A stretch of 64,000 nt of DNA from JAMWZF01 sp041628615 (GTDB lineage: Bacteria; Pseudomonadota; Alphaproteobacteria; Rhodobacterales; Rhodobacteraceae), in NCBI GenBank assembly GCA_041628615.1, contig JBFKOW010000001.1, forward strand, positions 24,205 through 88,204, written 5' to 3'. The notes under the pieces were generated by a model. That model worked only from the letters and a program-made list of their open reading frames with translations. It was not told where the DNA came from and made no database searches. Each line of letters begins with the position of its first letter. Position 1 is the first letter of the stretch. Position numbers and translations under genes: made by a program. This document shows, piece by piece, positions 8,440-17,273 of the stretch.

Positions 8440-8784
8440 ATGCTGAAGGGACTGGGCGGTCTTGGCGACATGGCCAAGATGATGAAGACGGCGCAGGAGA
8501 TGCAGGCGAAGATGGCGCGTCTGCAGGACGACCTGGAGACGATCACCGTCACCGGCGAAAGCGGCGCCGGGCTGGTCAAGGCGACCGCCACCGCGAAGGG
8601 CGAACTGAAGGGGCTCGACATCGACCCGTCGATCTTCAACAGCGACGACAAGGAAGTGGTCGAGGACCTGATCCTCGCCGCGATCAAGGACGCGCAGAAG
8701 AAGGCGCAGGCCCGCAGCGCCGAGGAAATGCAGAAGATCCAGTCCGAACTGGGCCTGCCGGCGGACATGAAGCTGCCGTTCTGA
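8440..8784 (+). CDS. ybaB: YbaB/EbfC family nucleoid-associated protein
   Basis: 114 residues. The protein begins [20 protein letters not shown] and has the family's charged N-terminal helix, a central beta segment ([20 protein letters not shown]) and a C-terminal helix ending LPADMKLPF. Family members are dimeric DNA-binding proteins found between dnaX and recR, thought to help recombination repair. The start has AGGAGATACCGCG in front. The gap to dnaX is 59 bp, so it is likely cotranscribed. Confidence 0.94.
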   Translation: MLKGLGGLGDMAKMMKTAQEMQAKMARLQDDLETITVTGESGAGLVKATATAKGELKGLDIDPSIFNSDDKEVVEDLILAAIKDAQKKAQARSAEEMQKIQSELGLPADMKLPF

Positions 8785-8812
8785 CGGCGGCGGCATCCGG
8801 GCGGCGGGCGGC

Positions 8813-9406
8813 ATGGCGCAGGACACCTCCGAGATCGAGGCGCTGATCCAGCTCATGGCGCGGCTGCCGGGGCTCGGGCCGCGCTCGGCCCGGCGGGCGG
8901 TGCTGCACCTGATCAAGAAGCGCGGCCAGCTTCTGACCCCGCTGGCCGAGGCGATGGCCCGGGTCGGCGCCACCGCCCGCGAATGCCTGACCTGCGGCAA
9001 CATCTCGACCCGCGACACCTGCGACATCTGCACCGCCGAGAAGCGGCGCACCGGGCAGATCTGCGTGGTCGAGGACGTCGCCGACCTCTGGGCGATGGAG
9101 CGGGCGGCGGTGTTCCGCGGCCGCTACCACGTGCTCGGCGGCACCCTGTCGGCGCTCGACGCCGTGGGCCCCGACGACCTGCGCATCCCGCAGCTGGTCC
9201 GCCGCGTCGCCGAGGAGGCGGTGACCGAGGTGATCCTCGCCCTGCCCGCCACCGTCGACGGCCAGACCACCGCCCATTACATCGCCGACCAGTTGCCCGG
9301 CGTGACCGTCACCTCGCTGGCGCAGGGGGTCCCGGTGGGCGGCGAACTAGACTACCTCGACGACGGCACGATCAGCGCCGCGCTGGCCGCCCGCAAGTCG
9401 GTCTAG
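8813..9406 (+). CDS. recR: Recombination mediator protein RecR
   Basis: 197 residues, the standard length. The N-terminal helix-hairpin-helix is [19 protein letters not shown]. The C4 zinc finger [16 protein letters not shown] follows, then the TOPRIM domain ([15 protein letters not shown]) and the Walker-B-like C-terminus. With RecO it loads RecA at single-strand gaps. It closes the dnaX-ybaB-recR operon. Its TAG stop shares the tetranucleotide CTAG with the stop of the convergent gene on the other strand. Confidence 0.96.
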   Translation: MAQDTSEIEALIQLMARLPGLGPRSARRAVLHLIKKRGQLLTPLAEAMARVGATARECLTCGNISTRDTCDICTAEKRRTGQICVVEDVADLWAMERAAVFRGRYHVLGGTLSALDAVGPDDLRIPQLVRRVAEEAVTEVILALPATVDGQTTAHYIADQLPGVTVTSLAQGVPVGGELDYLDDGTISAALAARKSV

Positions 9407-9756
9407 CCGCCGCCCGGCAGCGGGAACCGGACCGACGCGGCGGCCCAGCCATCGACGTTGCAGGAGGCCCGGACGACCACCTCGGCCACGCCGGCCGGGA
9501 TCGCGATGCCGGACAGGCTGCGGGTGAAGGGCATCTCCGCGACATGCGGGTGGGCGAGCGCCCGGGTCGCCAGCACCGTGCCGTCCGCCAGTTCCACCCG
9601 CCAGCCGTCGGCGTAGTGGTCCCAGCCGGTATCGGGATGGGCCAGCCGCACGTCGAAGCGCCAGCCCGACGCGGAGGGCGCGGCCTCGACCGAGAGGATG
9701 TCGGGCGGATCGGCCCAGGCCGGGGCGGCGGCGAGGAGGAACGGCAGCAGGCGCAT
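9403..9756 (-). CDS. Small secreted protein of unknown function
   Basis: 117 residues. The N-terminus [18 protein letters not shown] is a short, clear signal peptide, so the mature protein of about 100 residues is periplasmic. It has a beta-rich pattern with conserved-looking segments [17 protein letters not shown] and [15 protein letters not shown] and a single Cys (ASCNVDGW). I do not recognise a named family. It is convergent with recR, their stop codons overlapping. It is followed in the opposite direction by no obvious terminator. Confidence 0.72.
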   Translation of the reverse strand: MRLLPFLLAAAPAWADPPDILSVEAAPSASGWRFDVRLAHPDTGWDHYADGWRVELADGTVLATRALAHPHVAEMPFTRSLSGIAIPAGVAEVVVRASCNVDGWAAASVRFPLPGGG

Positions 9757-9810
9757 GGCGGCAGTCTGCCAGACCCGCCGGCGCGGCGGGCTGACGATGC
9801 CGTGAGCCGT

Positions 9811-10221
9811 TCAGAACGGCCGGTAGACCACGAGGATAAGCACCCCGATCGCGCCCAGCACGCTGATCTCGTTGAACACCCGGAGCCAGAGGTCGGTCTC
9901 GCGGAACTCGCCGCGCCGGGCCCGCAGCACCAGCCGCCCGGTCCAGCCGTAATGCGCCGCCAGCGCCGTCACCAGCCCGAGCTTGGCCCAGACCCAGCCG
10001 GGAAAGCCCAGCCCCCAGCCGAGCCAGAGCCCCGACAGGATCGCGATCACCCCGAGCCCGAGCGAGAAGCGGTAGATCCGCACCGTGAGGTCGCCGGTCG
10101 GCCCGAAGGCCCGGTTCGCCGCCCATTCGCGTTTCCAGTAGATCAGCGCCCGCGGAACCGCGAAGATGCCGGTCATCCAGCCGAGAACGCAGAGGATATG
10201 CACGACCTTGAGCCATTCCAT
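9811..10221 (-). CDS. CopD/HemJ-like integral membrane protein
   Basis: 136 residues with four hydrophobic stretches. The N-terminus MEWLKVVHILCVLGWMTGIF with an early His, and WAKLGLVTALAAHYG with a Lys and His, resemble the UPF0093 (HemJ, protoporphyrinogen oxidase)/CopD-like fold, in which histidines can bind heme or metal. Whether it is true HemJ is unsure: it lacks surrounding heme genes. The start at 10221 is supported by AGGGGG upstream and by the family-like N-terminus. Confidence 0.6.
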   Translation of the reverse strand: MEWLKVVHILCVLGWMTGIFAVPRALIYWKREWAANRAFGPTGDLTVRIYRFSLGLGVIAILSGLWLGWGLGFPGWVWAKLGLVTALAAHYGWTGRLVLRARRGEFRETDLWLRVFNEISVLGAIGVLILVVYRPF

Positions 10222-10356
10222 GCCCCCTGAGTGCCGCGCCGGCCGGGCGGGTGCAAGCGGCGATGCGGTGGCGGCGCGGCCACGGCTCCGCGGACCCGCC
10301 CGGCAGAGGGTCGAATTCGCCGCAAAACTGCCGCATTCGCCGCCTAGCAGCGCCGC

Positions 10357-11181
10357 ATGACCCGCGCCCTTCGCCGCCTCGCGACCTGGCTCGCGCTCGC
10401 CCTGACCGTTCTGCCTGCCGCCGCCGCCGCGCAGGACAGCCCGCTGCGGCCGCTGGCGGACGGCATCGACGCCCGGCAATGGGCCGGGGTCGGCCGGCTC
10501 GAGATCGCCGGCAAGGGCTTCTGCACCGCGGCGCTGATCTCGGACCGGCTGGTCCTGACCGCGGCCCATTGCCTGTATGACGCCGAGGGCGCGCGGATCG
10601 ACGCCGGCCGCCTGCTGTTCGCCGCCGGGATGCGCGACGGCCGGTCGCTGGCCGAGCGGCAGGTCAGCCGGGTGGCGCTGCATCCGCGGTTCCTGCCCGG
10701 CGTCACCCCCGACCGCGACAGTTTCGGCGCCGACATCGCGCTGCTGGAACTGGCACAGCCGATCCGCGGCACCCGGGTCCGGCCCTACCCGGTGGCCGCC
10801 GCGCCCGAGCGGGGGGCCAATGTCGGCGTGGTGTCCTACGGCGTGGACCGCGCCGAGACCCCGGCCCTGCAGCGCATCTGCTCGGTGCTGGAAACCTGGA
10901 GCAGCGCCATGATCATGAGCTGCAGCGTCGATTTCGGATCGTCCGGCGCGCCGGTCTTCTCGCTGGTGGACGGCAGTCCGCGGATCGTCGGCGTGGTCAC
11001 CGCGAAGGCCAGCGTGGGCCGCCGCGACGTGTCGGTCTCGGCGGTGGCGCTGGACAGCTACGAAACCCTGCGCAGCGTCCTGAACGGACAGGGCGGCGTC
11101 CGGCCGGGTCCGGCCCAGGTGCGGGTCCTGTCGGGCGGCGAACGCAACGCGGGCATCGGCGCGAAATTCGTCCGGCCCTGA
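10357..11181 (+). CDS. Secreted trypsin-like serine protease
   Basis: 274 residues. A signal peptide (TRALRRLATWLALALTV, then AAAAAQ) directs it to the periplasm. The S1 triad is visible: His in LTAAHCLYD, Asp in GADIALLELA, and Ser in FGSSGAPVF. The loop before the Ser is GSSGAP rather than GDSGGP, as in several bacterial trypsin-like proteins. Cysteines at FCTA/AHC and ICSV/SCSV could form the usual disulfides. The substrate is unknown; periplasmic protein quality control or maturation is possible. It stands alone upstream of the hsp20 promoter. Confidence 0.85.
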   Translation: MTRALRRLATWLALALTVLPAAAAAQDSPLRPLADGIDARQWAGVGRLEIAGKGFCTAALISDRLVLTAAHCLYDAEGARIDAGRLLFAAGMRDGRSLAERQVSRVALHPRFLPGVTPDRDSFGADIALLELAQPIRGTRVRPYPVAAAPERGANVGVVSYGVDRAETPALQRICSVLETWSSAMIMSCSVDFGSSGAPVFSLVDGSPRIVGVVTAKASVGRRDVSVSAVALDSYETLRSVLNGQGGVRPGPAQVRVLSGGERNAGIGAKFVRP

Positions 11182-11207
11182 GCGCCGACCGCGCCCCTTC
11201 CCCCCCC

Positions 11208-11238
11208 CTTGAAACCCGAAAAACAGGCTCCCAGATAG
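11208..11238 (+). promoter_or_regulatory. Candidate heat-shock (RpoH-type) promoter of hsp20
   Basis: CTTGAA at 11208-11213 and CCAGATAG at 11231-11238 are separated by 17 bp, close to the sigma-32 pattern of alphaproteobacteria. It lies about 95 bp upstream of the hsp20 start. A heat-shock promoter fits the gene. Confidence 0.5.
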
Positions 11239-11332
11239 AATGCATCGGGGTGCCGGTTGCGGGCCCCGTGGACTGCCCGTCTCCGCAGCGGAGAGGGTTC
11301 ACATAGTGGTATCGCTCAATGGAGGATCAACC

Positions 11333-11812
11333 ATGCGTAGCTTCGATCTTGCGCCGCTCTACCGCGCGACCGTCGGTTTCGACCAGATCGCCGACATGAT
11401 GGACCGGGTGCTGAGCACCGAAAGCGCCAACCCGACCTACCCGCCCTACAACATCGAGAAGACCGCCGACGACGGCTGGCGCATCTCCGTCGCCGTGGCC
11501 GGCTTCGCCGCCGGCGACCTGACCGTCGAGGTGCGGGAGAACACGCTGTTCGTGTCGGCCCGGAAGTCCGAGACCGAGGAAGACGAAGGCCGCACCTACC
11601 TGCATCGCGGCATCGCCACCCGCGCCTTCGAGCGCCGCTTCCACCTTGCCGACCATGTCCGGGTGACCGGCGCCTCCCATGTCGACGGCATGCTGCACAT
11701 CGACCTCGTGCGCGAGGTGCCCGAGCGGCTGAAACCCCGCCGGATCGAGATCTCGACCCAGCCGGCTGTCGAGACCGACGTGGTCGAAGGCAAGGCCGAA
11801 ACGGTCAACTGA
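11333..11812 (+). CDS. Hsp20/alpha-crystallin small heat-shock protein
   Basis: 159 residues. The N-terminus SFDLAPLYRATVGFDQIADM is typical of the IbpA-like class. The alpha-crystallin domain follows, with YNIEKTADDGWRISVAVAGF, the motif GDLTVEVRENTLFVSARK, and RAFERRFHLADHVRVTGASH leading to the conserved GMLHIDLVREVPE. It is a cytoplasmic ATP-independent holdase that forms oligomers. The start at 11333 was chosen over an in-frame codon 93 nt upstream because of GGAGGATCAACC in front and the family N-terminus. A strong terminator follows. Confidence 0.93.
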   Translation: MRSFDLAPLYRATVGFDQIADMMDRVLSTESANPTYPPYNIEKTADDGWRISVAVAGFAAGDLTVEVRENTLFVSARKSETEEDEGRTYLHRGIATRAFERRFHLADHVRVTGASHVDGMLHIDLVREVPERLKPRRIEISTQPAVETDVVEGKAETVN

Positions 11813-11862
11813 TCCGGTGCCGGGCGGGCGGCGCGCACCGCCCCCGGCCTGACAACCGGAGG

Positions 11863-11897
11863 CCCCGCGGCGGATCGCCCCCCGCCGCGGGGTTTCT
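11863..11897 (+). terminator. Intrinsic terminator after hsp20
   Basis: An 11-bp perfect stem (CCCCGCGGCGG and CCGCCGCGGGG) with an 8-nt loop is followed by TTTCT. It lies 50 nt behind the hsp20 stop. Confidence 0.7.
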
Positions 11898-11951
11898 GCA
11901 TCCCGCGGCGGCCCCTTGCAGCGGCCGCCCGCCCGTGCCACCGAGCCGGGC

Positions 11952-12725
11952 ATGACCCGCACCCTCGTCCTTCTCGCCCATCCCGAACCGCGGTCCTTCA
12001 CCGGCGCCTGGGCCGACGCCACCGCGGCCGCCGCCCGCGCCGCCGGTCACGCGGTGACGGCGTCGGACCTCGTCGCCGAGGGCTTCGACCCGGTGGAGCG
12101 CCCCGGCCACTACGCCGCCGGGCCCGGCCCCTTCGACCCGCTGAAGGCGCAGGAGGCCGGCCGCCTGCCCGCCGATATCGCCCCCCGCGTGGCGCAGGTG
12201 CAGGCCGCGGACCGGATCGTGTTCCACTTCCCGATCTGGTGGTTCGGCCCGCCGGCGATCCTGATGGGCTGGTGTGACCGGGTGCTGGTCCACGGCGTGC
12301 TGCACGACGTCGACCACCGTTTCGACCGCGGCCCCTGCGCCGGGACGTCGGCGCTGTTCTGCGTCACCACCGGCGCCAGCGCCGCCGAGTGCGGCCCGGA
12401 CGGCCGCGAGGGCGACGCCCGGCTGCTGCTCTGGCCGCTGGCGCAGACCCTGCGCTATCTCGGGATGGAAGTGCTGGAGCCGGTGCTGGTGCACGGCGTC
12501 CACGGCTACCACGAGGGCGCCGCGAAAGCCGAACTGGAGGCCCGGCTGGCCGCGGTGCTGGACGGTCAGGCCGGGCTGATCGGCGGCTGGGACCGGCATC
12601 CGCGCTGGCCGTTCAATCCCGACAGCGATTTCGACGCCGCGGGCCGGCTGCGCCCCGGCGCGCCGAGCCACGACCCGTTCATCCGGCACCCGGGCCCGCA
12701 ATCGTCCAGCCGCCGGGACGCATGA
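11952..12725 (+). CDS. NAD(P)H-dependent oxidoreductase, flavodoxin-like fold
   Basis: 257 residues. The protein resembles NQO1/KefF-type FMN or FAD quinone reductases. It opens with TRTLVLLAHPEPRSFTGAWA (the phosphate-binding loop) and contains VFHFPIWWFGPPAILMGWCD, the characteristic FPIWW.G.P....W.DRV block, followed by VTTGASAAECGPDGREG. It is probably cytoplasmic and reduces quinones or other electrophiles with two electrons. The ATG at 11952 fits the family start. It has no obvious operon partner; the 240-bp gap behind it contains nothing recognisable. Confidence 0.82.
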   Translation: MTRTLVLLAHPEPRSFTGAWADATAAAARAAGHAVTASDLVAEGFDPVERPGHYAAGPGPFDPLKAQEAGRLPADIAPRVAQVQAADRIVFHFPIWWFGPPAILMGWCDRVLVHGVLHDVDHRFDRGPCAGTSALFCVTTGASAAECGPDGREGDARLLLWPLAQTLRYLGMEVLEPVLVHGVHGYHEGAAKAELEARLAAVLDGQAGLIGGWDRHPRWPFNPDSDFDAAGRLRPGAPSHDPFIRHPGPQSSSRRDA

Positions 12726-12965
12726 CCGGGTGCTGACGGCCGCCGCGCCGCGGCGCCGGTCCCGGAACCGGGCAAACCGGGTCCCGCGCCGGACCAGATG
12801 CGGCCGGGACAATCTCCTGCCGCACCGGAGCCGCGCTGCATCGGCGACCGGAAGCGGCGCGCGACCGGCGCGATCGCGCCGCCGGGCCGCGTCCGCCTTG
12901 CCGTGTCCCGGGAGGGTCATTCCGGCGCTTGCCGCGCGCGGACGAAGCGGGCAACCCTGCGCGCC

Positions 12966-13739
12966 ATGAAGCCCGTCATCGAAACCGCCCGTGGCCTGTC
13001 GGCCTGCGCGACCTGGTTTCTCGGCACCCCCGTCGTCAACGCCCGTGTCGCGGTCGGTGCCGGGAACACGCAGGACGCCCGCGCGATCTATGCCCGCCAT
13101 TGCCAACGGTTTCTCGACACCTGTCGCATCACCGTGGAACTGGACGGGGAGCCGCCCGCCGCGGGCCGCGGGTGCGTGCTGTGCCACAACGAATCCTCGT
13201 TTCCCGACCTGATGGCCTACATGGTGTCGGTTCTGAACCACGCCGACCGGGTCGCGGCCGCGGATATCTACAGGTACTTCCCGTTCGCGCGGGGGGCCTT
13301 CGCCCGGATCGGTTTCGAGATGGTCCGGCGCGGCAACCGCGCCGCCACCGACGCGCTGATCGGCAGAATGATCGAACGGCTCCGCGAAGGGGAGCGTGTC
13401 GCCTGGGGCGGGGAAGGCGCGCTGTCGGGCACCGACGGGGTCAGGCGGTTCAAGATCGGGGCCAGCCTGATTGCCATCGGGGCGGGCGTTCCGGTGATCC
13501 CGATCGCGATTCACGGCGGACATCACACCATGCCGCTGGGATCGGTGCGCGCGCGGCCCGGCACGATCCGCATACGCTTTGGCCCCCCCGTCGCCACCGA
13601 GGGCCTGACCGCGGCAGATGCCCGTGACCTGGCGGATCGCCTCCGGTCCTGCGTGTCGGGCATGTATTCGGACCTCGCAGGGCGCGCATCCGCGCGGGTT
13701 CCGGGACCCGATGACGCGGCGCCGGACGAGAGACGGTAG
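12966..13739 (+). CDS. Divergent PlsC-type acyltransferase
   Basis: 257 residues. The overall pattern follows lysophosphatidate acyltransferases: motif I HNESSFPD, a block II-like segment FPFARGAFARIGFEMVRRGN, a motif III-like WGGEGALSGTDGVRRFKIGA, and motif IV VPVIPIAIHGGHHTMPLG. Two motifs are altered. The Asp of HX4D is displaced by two residues, and FPEGTRS is replaced by WGGEGALS, which keeps Glu-Gly. It may act on a special acyl acceptor or be inactive. No long membrane helix is seen at the N-terminus. The ATG at 12966 was chosen as the first start giving the family-like N-terminus. Confidence 0.65.
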   Translation: MKPVIETARGLSACATWFLGTPVVNARVAVGAGNTQDARAIYARHCQRFLDTCRITVELDGEPPAAGRGCVLCHNESSFPDLMAYMVSVLNHADRVAAADIYRYFPFARGAFARIGFEMVRRGNRAATDALIGRMIERLREGERVAWGGEGALSGTDGVRRFKIGASLIAIGAGVPVIPIAIHGGHHTMPLGSVRARPGTIRIRFGPPVATEGLTAADARDLADRLRSCVSGMYSDLAGRASARVPGPDDAAPDERR

Positions 13740-13809
13740 CGGTTGGACGCAGCGCCCGCGCCGGGGGGCTGCGGCCGCCGGGGCCGGGGCCCGTCGATAG
13801 CTCCCGAGC

Positions 13810-16608
13810 CTAGTGCGCCGCGGCCCAGGTCGGCCCGTGCCCGGCATCGACCACCAGCGGCACGTCGAAGCGCACCGCCGGGTCGGCGGCCCCTTCCATC
13901 ACCTTCCGCGCCGCGGCGACGAGATCGTCCACCGCGTCCTCGGCCACCTCGAACAACAGTTCGTCGTGGACCTGCAGCAGCATCTTCGCGGGCAGGTCCG
14001 CGATCGCCGCCGGCATCCGCACCATCGCCCGGCGGATCACGTCCGCCGCGGTGCCCTGGATCGGGGCGTTGATCGCCGCCCGCCGCGCGAAGCCCGCGCC
14101 GGGACCCTTGGCGTTGATCTCGGGGGTGTGGATCTTGCGGCCGAACAGGGTCTGGACGTAGCCGTGTTCCTTCGCGAAGGCCACGGTGTCGTCCATGTAG
14201 GTGCGGATGCCGGGGAAGCGTTCGAAGTAGCGGTCGATGAAGCCCTGCGCCTCGTCCCGCGGGATCCGCAGGTTGCGGGCCAGCCCGAAACCGGAAATCC
14301 CGTAGATCACCCCGAAGTTGATCGCCTTGGCCTGCCGCCGCACGTCCGGGGTCATCTGGTCGAGCGGCACGCCGAACATCTCGGAGGCCGTCGCGGCGTG
14401 GATGTCCTGGCCGTCGCGGAACGCTTCCTTCAGTGCCGCGATGTCGGCGATATGGGCGAGGATGCGCAACTCGATCTGGGAATAGTCGAGCGATACCAGG
14501 GCGTTGCCCGCCTCGGCCACGAACGCCTCGCGGATCCGGCGGCCTTCCTCGGTGCGCACCGGGATGTTCTGCAGGTTCGGGTCGGTCGAGGCGAGCCGGC
14601 CGGTATTGGCCCCGGTCTGGGCATAGGAGGTGTGGACCCGCCCGGTCTCGGGGTTGATGTGGGTCTGCAGCGCGTCGGTGTAGGTCGACTTAAGCTTCGA
14701 CAACTGCCGCCAGTCGAGCACGAGGCGCGGCAGTTCGTGTTCGGTGGCGAGGTCCTCGAGCACGTCCGCCGGGGTCGACCAGGCGCCGGTCTTTCCGCGC
14801 TTGCCGCCGGGCAGGCCGAGATCGTCGAACAGGATCTCGCCCAGCTGCTTGGGCGAGCCCACGTTGAACGGCCGGCCGGCGGCCCTCTGGATCTCGTCCT
14901 CCAGCGCCGCCATCTTCTGCGAGAACGCGTTCGACATCCGGCTGAGGGTGTCGCGGTCGACCCTGATGCCGTGCCGCTCCATCTGCGCCAGCACCGGCAC
15001 CAGCGGCCGTTCCAGCGTCTCGTAGACGGTGGTGACGCGGTTGCGGTGCAGTTGCGGCCGGAAGGTCTGCCACAGGCGCAGGGTGATGTCGGCATCCTCG
15101 GCGGCGTAGGTCACCGCCGCGTCGATCGGCACCCGGTCGAAGGTCTTCTGCGCCTTGCCGGTGCCGATCAGCGACTTGATCTCGATCGGGTTGTGGCCGA
15201 GGTAGCGTTCGCTCAGCGCGTCCATGCCGTGGCCGTGCAGCCCGGAATGCAGCGCGTAGGACATCAGCATGGTGTCGTCGATCGGGGCCACGTCGATGCC
15301 GTAGCGGTCGAGCACCTTGGCGTCGTATTTCAGGTTCTGGCCGATCTTCAGGATCGCGTCGTCCTGCAGCACCGGGCGCAACAGGTCGAGGCAGTCCTCC
15401 AGCCCCATCTGCCCCTCGGCCAGCGCGTCCGAGCCGAACAGGTCGCCCTCCTCGGCGGCGCGGTGGGTCAGCGGGATGTAGCAGGCGTGGCCGGGATCGA
15501 CGCAGAGCGACACCCCGACGAGATCGCAGGTCAGTTCGTCGAGCCCGGTGGTCTCGGTGTCCACCGCGACGTAGCCGCGGGCGCGGATCCGGTCGAGCCA
15601 GGGGGCGAGCTCGGCGACCGAGGACACCCGTTCATAGCGCGCCTCGGCGAAGGCGGGGGCCTCGGGCGCCGGCGCCTCGGCACCGGCGGCCTCGGGACGG
15701 GCCGCCTCGATGGCGGGCGGCGCGATGCCCAGCTTGTCGGCGATCCGCTTGGTGATGGTGCGGAACTCCATCTCGGCCAGGAAGCCCATCAGCCGGTCGG
15801 CGTCGGGTTCCCGGACCTCGAGATCGTCGAGCCCGAAATCGAGTTCCATGTCGCAGTCGAGCTGCACCAGCTTCTTGGACAGCTCGATCTGGTCGCGCTT
15901 GTCGATCAGGGTCTGGCGGCGCTTCGGCTGCGGGATCTCCTCCGCCCGGTCGAGCAGCGCCTCGAGCGAGCCGAATTCGTTGATGAGCAGCGCGGCGGTC
16001 TTGATCCCGATGCCGGGCGCGCCGGGGACGTTGTCGACGCTGTCGCCGGCCAGCGCCTGCACGTCGACCACCCGTTCCGGGCCGACGCCGAACTTCTCTT
16101 CCACGCCCTCGCGGTCGATGCGGCGGTTCTTCATCGGGTCGAGCATCTCGACCCCGTCGCCGACCAGCTGCATCAGGTCCTTGTCCGAGGACACGATGGT
16201 CACCTTGCCACCGGCCTCGCGGGCGCGGCAGGCCAAGGTGGCGATGATGTCGTCGGCCTCGAAGCCCTCGATCTCCTTGCAGGCGATGTTGAACGCCTCG
16301 GTGGCCCGGCGGGTCAGCGGGATCTGCGGCCGCAGGTCCTCGGGCATCTCGTCGCGGTTGGCCTTGTAGTCGGGGAAAAGGTCGTTGCGGAAGGTGTGGC
16401 TGCCCTTGTCGAAGATCACCGCGACATGGGTGACGTCGCCGCCCTCGTTGCCCTCGACATAGCGCTGCAGCATGTTGACGAAGCCCGACACCGCGCCGAC
16501 CGGCAGGCCGTCGGACTTGCGGGTTAGCGGCGGCAGCGCGTGGTAGGCGCGGAAGATGAACGCCGAACCGTCGATCAGGTGCAGGTGGCAGCCCTTGCCG
16601 AACGCCAT
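13810..16608 (-). CDS. polA: DNA polymerase I
   Basis: 932 residues, full length. Residues 1-290 form the 5'-3' exonuclease (HLHLIDGSAFIFRAYHALPP, VTIVSSDKDLMQLV). The 3'-5' proofreading domain is intact, with Exo I VDTETTGL, Exo II IGQNLKYDAKVL and Exo III TYAAEDADITLRLW. The polymerase domain has motif A SLDYSQIELRILAH, motif B AINFGVIYGISGFGLARN and motif C LLQVHDELLFEV. It removes RNA primers and fills gaps in repair. It is a single gene, 60 bp downstream of a small membrane-protein gene on the same strand. Confidence 0.97.
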   Translation of the reverse strand: MAFGKGCHLHLIDGSAFIFRAYHALPPLTRKSDGLPVGAVSGFVNMLQRYVEGNEGGDVTHVAVIFDKGSHTFRNDLFPDYKANRDEMPEDLRPQIPLTRRATEAFNIACKEIEGFEADDIIATLACRAREAGGKVTIVSSDKDLMQLVGDGVEMLDPMKNRRIDREGVEEKFGVGPERVVDVQALAGDSVDNVPGAPGIGIKTAALLINEFGSLEALLDRAEEIPQPKRRQTLIDKRDQIELSKKLVQLDCDMELDFGLDDLEVREPDADRLMGFLAEMEFRTITKRIADKLGIAPPAIEAARPEAAGAEAPAPEAPAFAEARYERVSSVAELAPWLDRIRARGYVAVDTETTGLDELTCDLVGVSLCVDPGHACYIPLTHRAAEEGDLFGSDALAEGQMGLEDCLDLLRPVLQDDAILKIGQNLKYDAKVLDRYGIDVAPIDDTMLMSYALHSGLHGHGMDALSERYLGHNPIEIKSLIGTGKAQKTFDRVPIDAAVTYAAEDADITLRLWQTFRPQLHRNRVTTVYETLERPLVPVLAQMERHGIRVDRDTLSRMSNAFSQKMAALEDEIQRAAGRPFNVGSPKQLGEILFDDLGLPGGKRGKTGAWSTPADVLEDLATEHELPRLVLDWRQLSKLKSTYTDALQTHINPETGRVHTSYAQTGANTGRLASTDPNLQNIPVRTEEGRRIREAFVAEAGNALVSLDYSQIELRILAHIADIAALKEAFRDGQDIHAATASEMFGVPLDQMTPDVRRQAKAINFGVIYGISGFGLARNLRIPRDEAQGFIDRYFERFPGIRTYMDDTVAFAKEHGYVQTLFGRKIHTPEINAKGPGAGFARRAAINAPIQGTAADVIRRAMVRMPAAIADLPAKMLLQVHDELLFEVAEDAVDDLVAAARKVMEGAADPAVRFDVPLVVDAGHGPTWAAAH

Positions 16609-16668
16609 GCGGTCCTCCCTCTGGGTTTGCCACAGGGATGGGCCAGCGGGGGGCCGGAGTCCAGCCGG

Positions 16669-17142
16669 TCAGCCGCCGAAAAGGCCGCCGCCGAAGATCT
16701 CGCCCATGTTCTCGACGATGGTGACGAGCAGGATCACGCCCGCCACCAGCAGCGCGATCCACCAGACGAAGTGGAACACGATGGCGGCGGCGCCGAGCGA
16801 CACGCCGCAGGCCGGCAGCCGCCAGTTCTCGCGCCGCAGCGCCGAGCCGAGCGACAGCAGGATGGCGAGCAGCCCCAGGCCCGGCGCGGCCAGCGCGGCG
16901 ACGTGCGACAGCGGCGCGGTGTCCTGCGCGGGCACGGCGGCGGCGGGCAGGCCGAAGAACGACCGCCAGGCCGAGCGGCGGATCTCGCCCGCGATCTCGC
17001 CGATCTGGGCGCCGATCGACGGCTGCGGCTGGCTTGCCGGGGCGAAGATCTGCCAGAACACGAGCCCGAGCGCCAAGCCGCCGGCGAGCACGGCCCAGAG
17101 CCCCCAGGTTCGAACCAGTCGCGGTGCGGTCAGGTCTGTCAT
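16669..17142 (-). CDS. Small membrane protein of unknown function
   Basis: 157 residues with four likely membrane segments: WGLWAVLAGGLALGLVFW near the N-terminus, AALAAPGLGLLAILLSLGSA, LPACGVSLGAAAIVFHFVWW, and IALLVAGVILLVTIVENM near the C-terminus, which ends in a Gly/Phe-rich tail. The start at 17142 has GGAGGAACCGC in front and was preferred over a codon 54 nt upstream. It is upstream of polA in the same direction, so they may be cotranscribed. The family is not recognised. Confidence 0.65.
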   Translation of the reverse strand: MTDLTAPRLVRTWGLWAVLAGGLALGLVFWQIFAPASQPQPSIGAQIGEIAGEIRRSAWRSFFGLPAAAVPAQDTAPLSHVAALAAPGLGLLAILLSLGSALRRENWRLPACGVSLGAAAIVFHFVWWIALLVAGVILLVTIVENMGEIFGGGLFGG

Positions 17143-17273
17143 GCGGTTCCTCCGGTCGCGGGTCGGCGGCACCCGAGCATGCAAATCCGGCGACAATGAG
17201 GAGGCCGCCCCGGCGCGCGGCGGGACCGGTCCGAATCTGCTAGACTGGGCCCGGACCAGTCAGGGGGGCGTCC

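Noticed and set aside
9403..9406. Overlapping stop codons of recR and the convergent gene as a special signal
   Set aside because: CTAG is self-complementary, so two TAG stops can share it by chance in tightly packed convergent genes. It is noted only as a sign of compactness.
13813..16527. A 904-codon open frame on the plus strand opposite polA
   Set aside because: It is a mirror of the codon bias of polA (very low stop frequency in GC-rich DNA), has repetitive His/Arg/Val composition and no domain. The same applies to long frames opposite the alpha-glucosidase (2423-4252), the ankyrin gene (4469-6595) and the atp operon (28496-30064).
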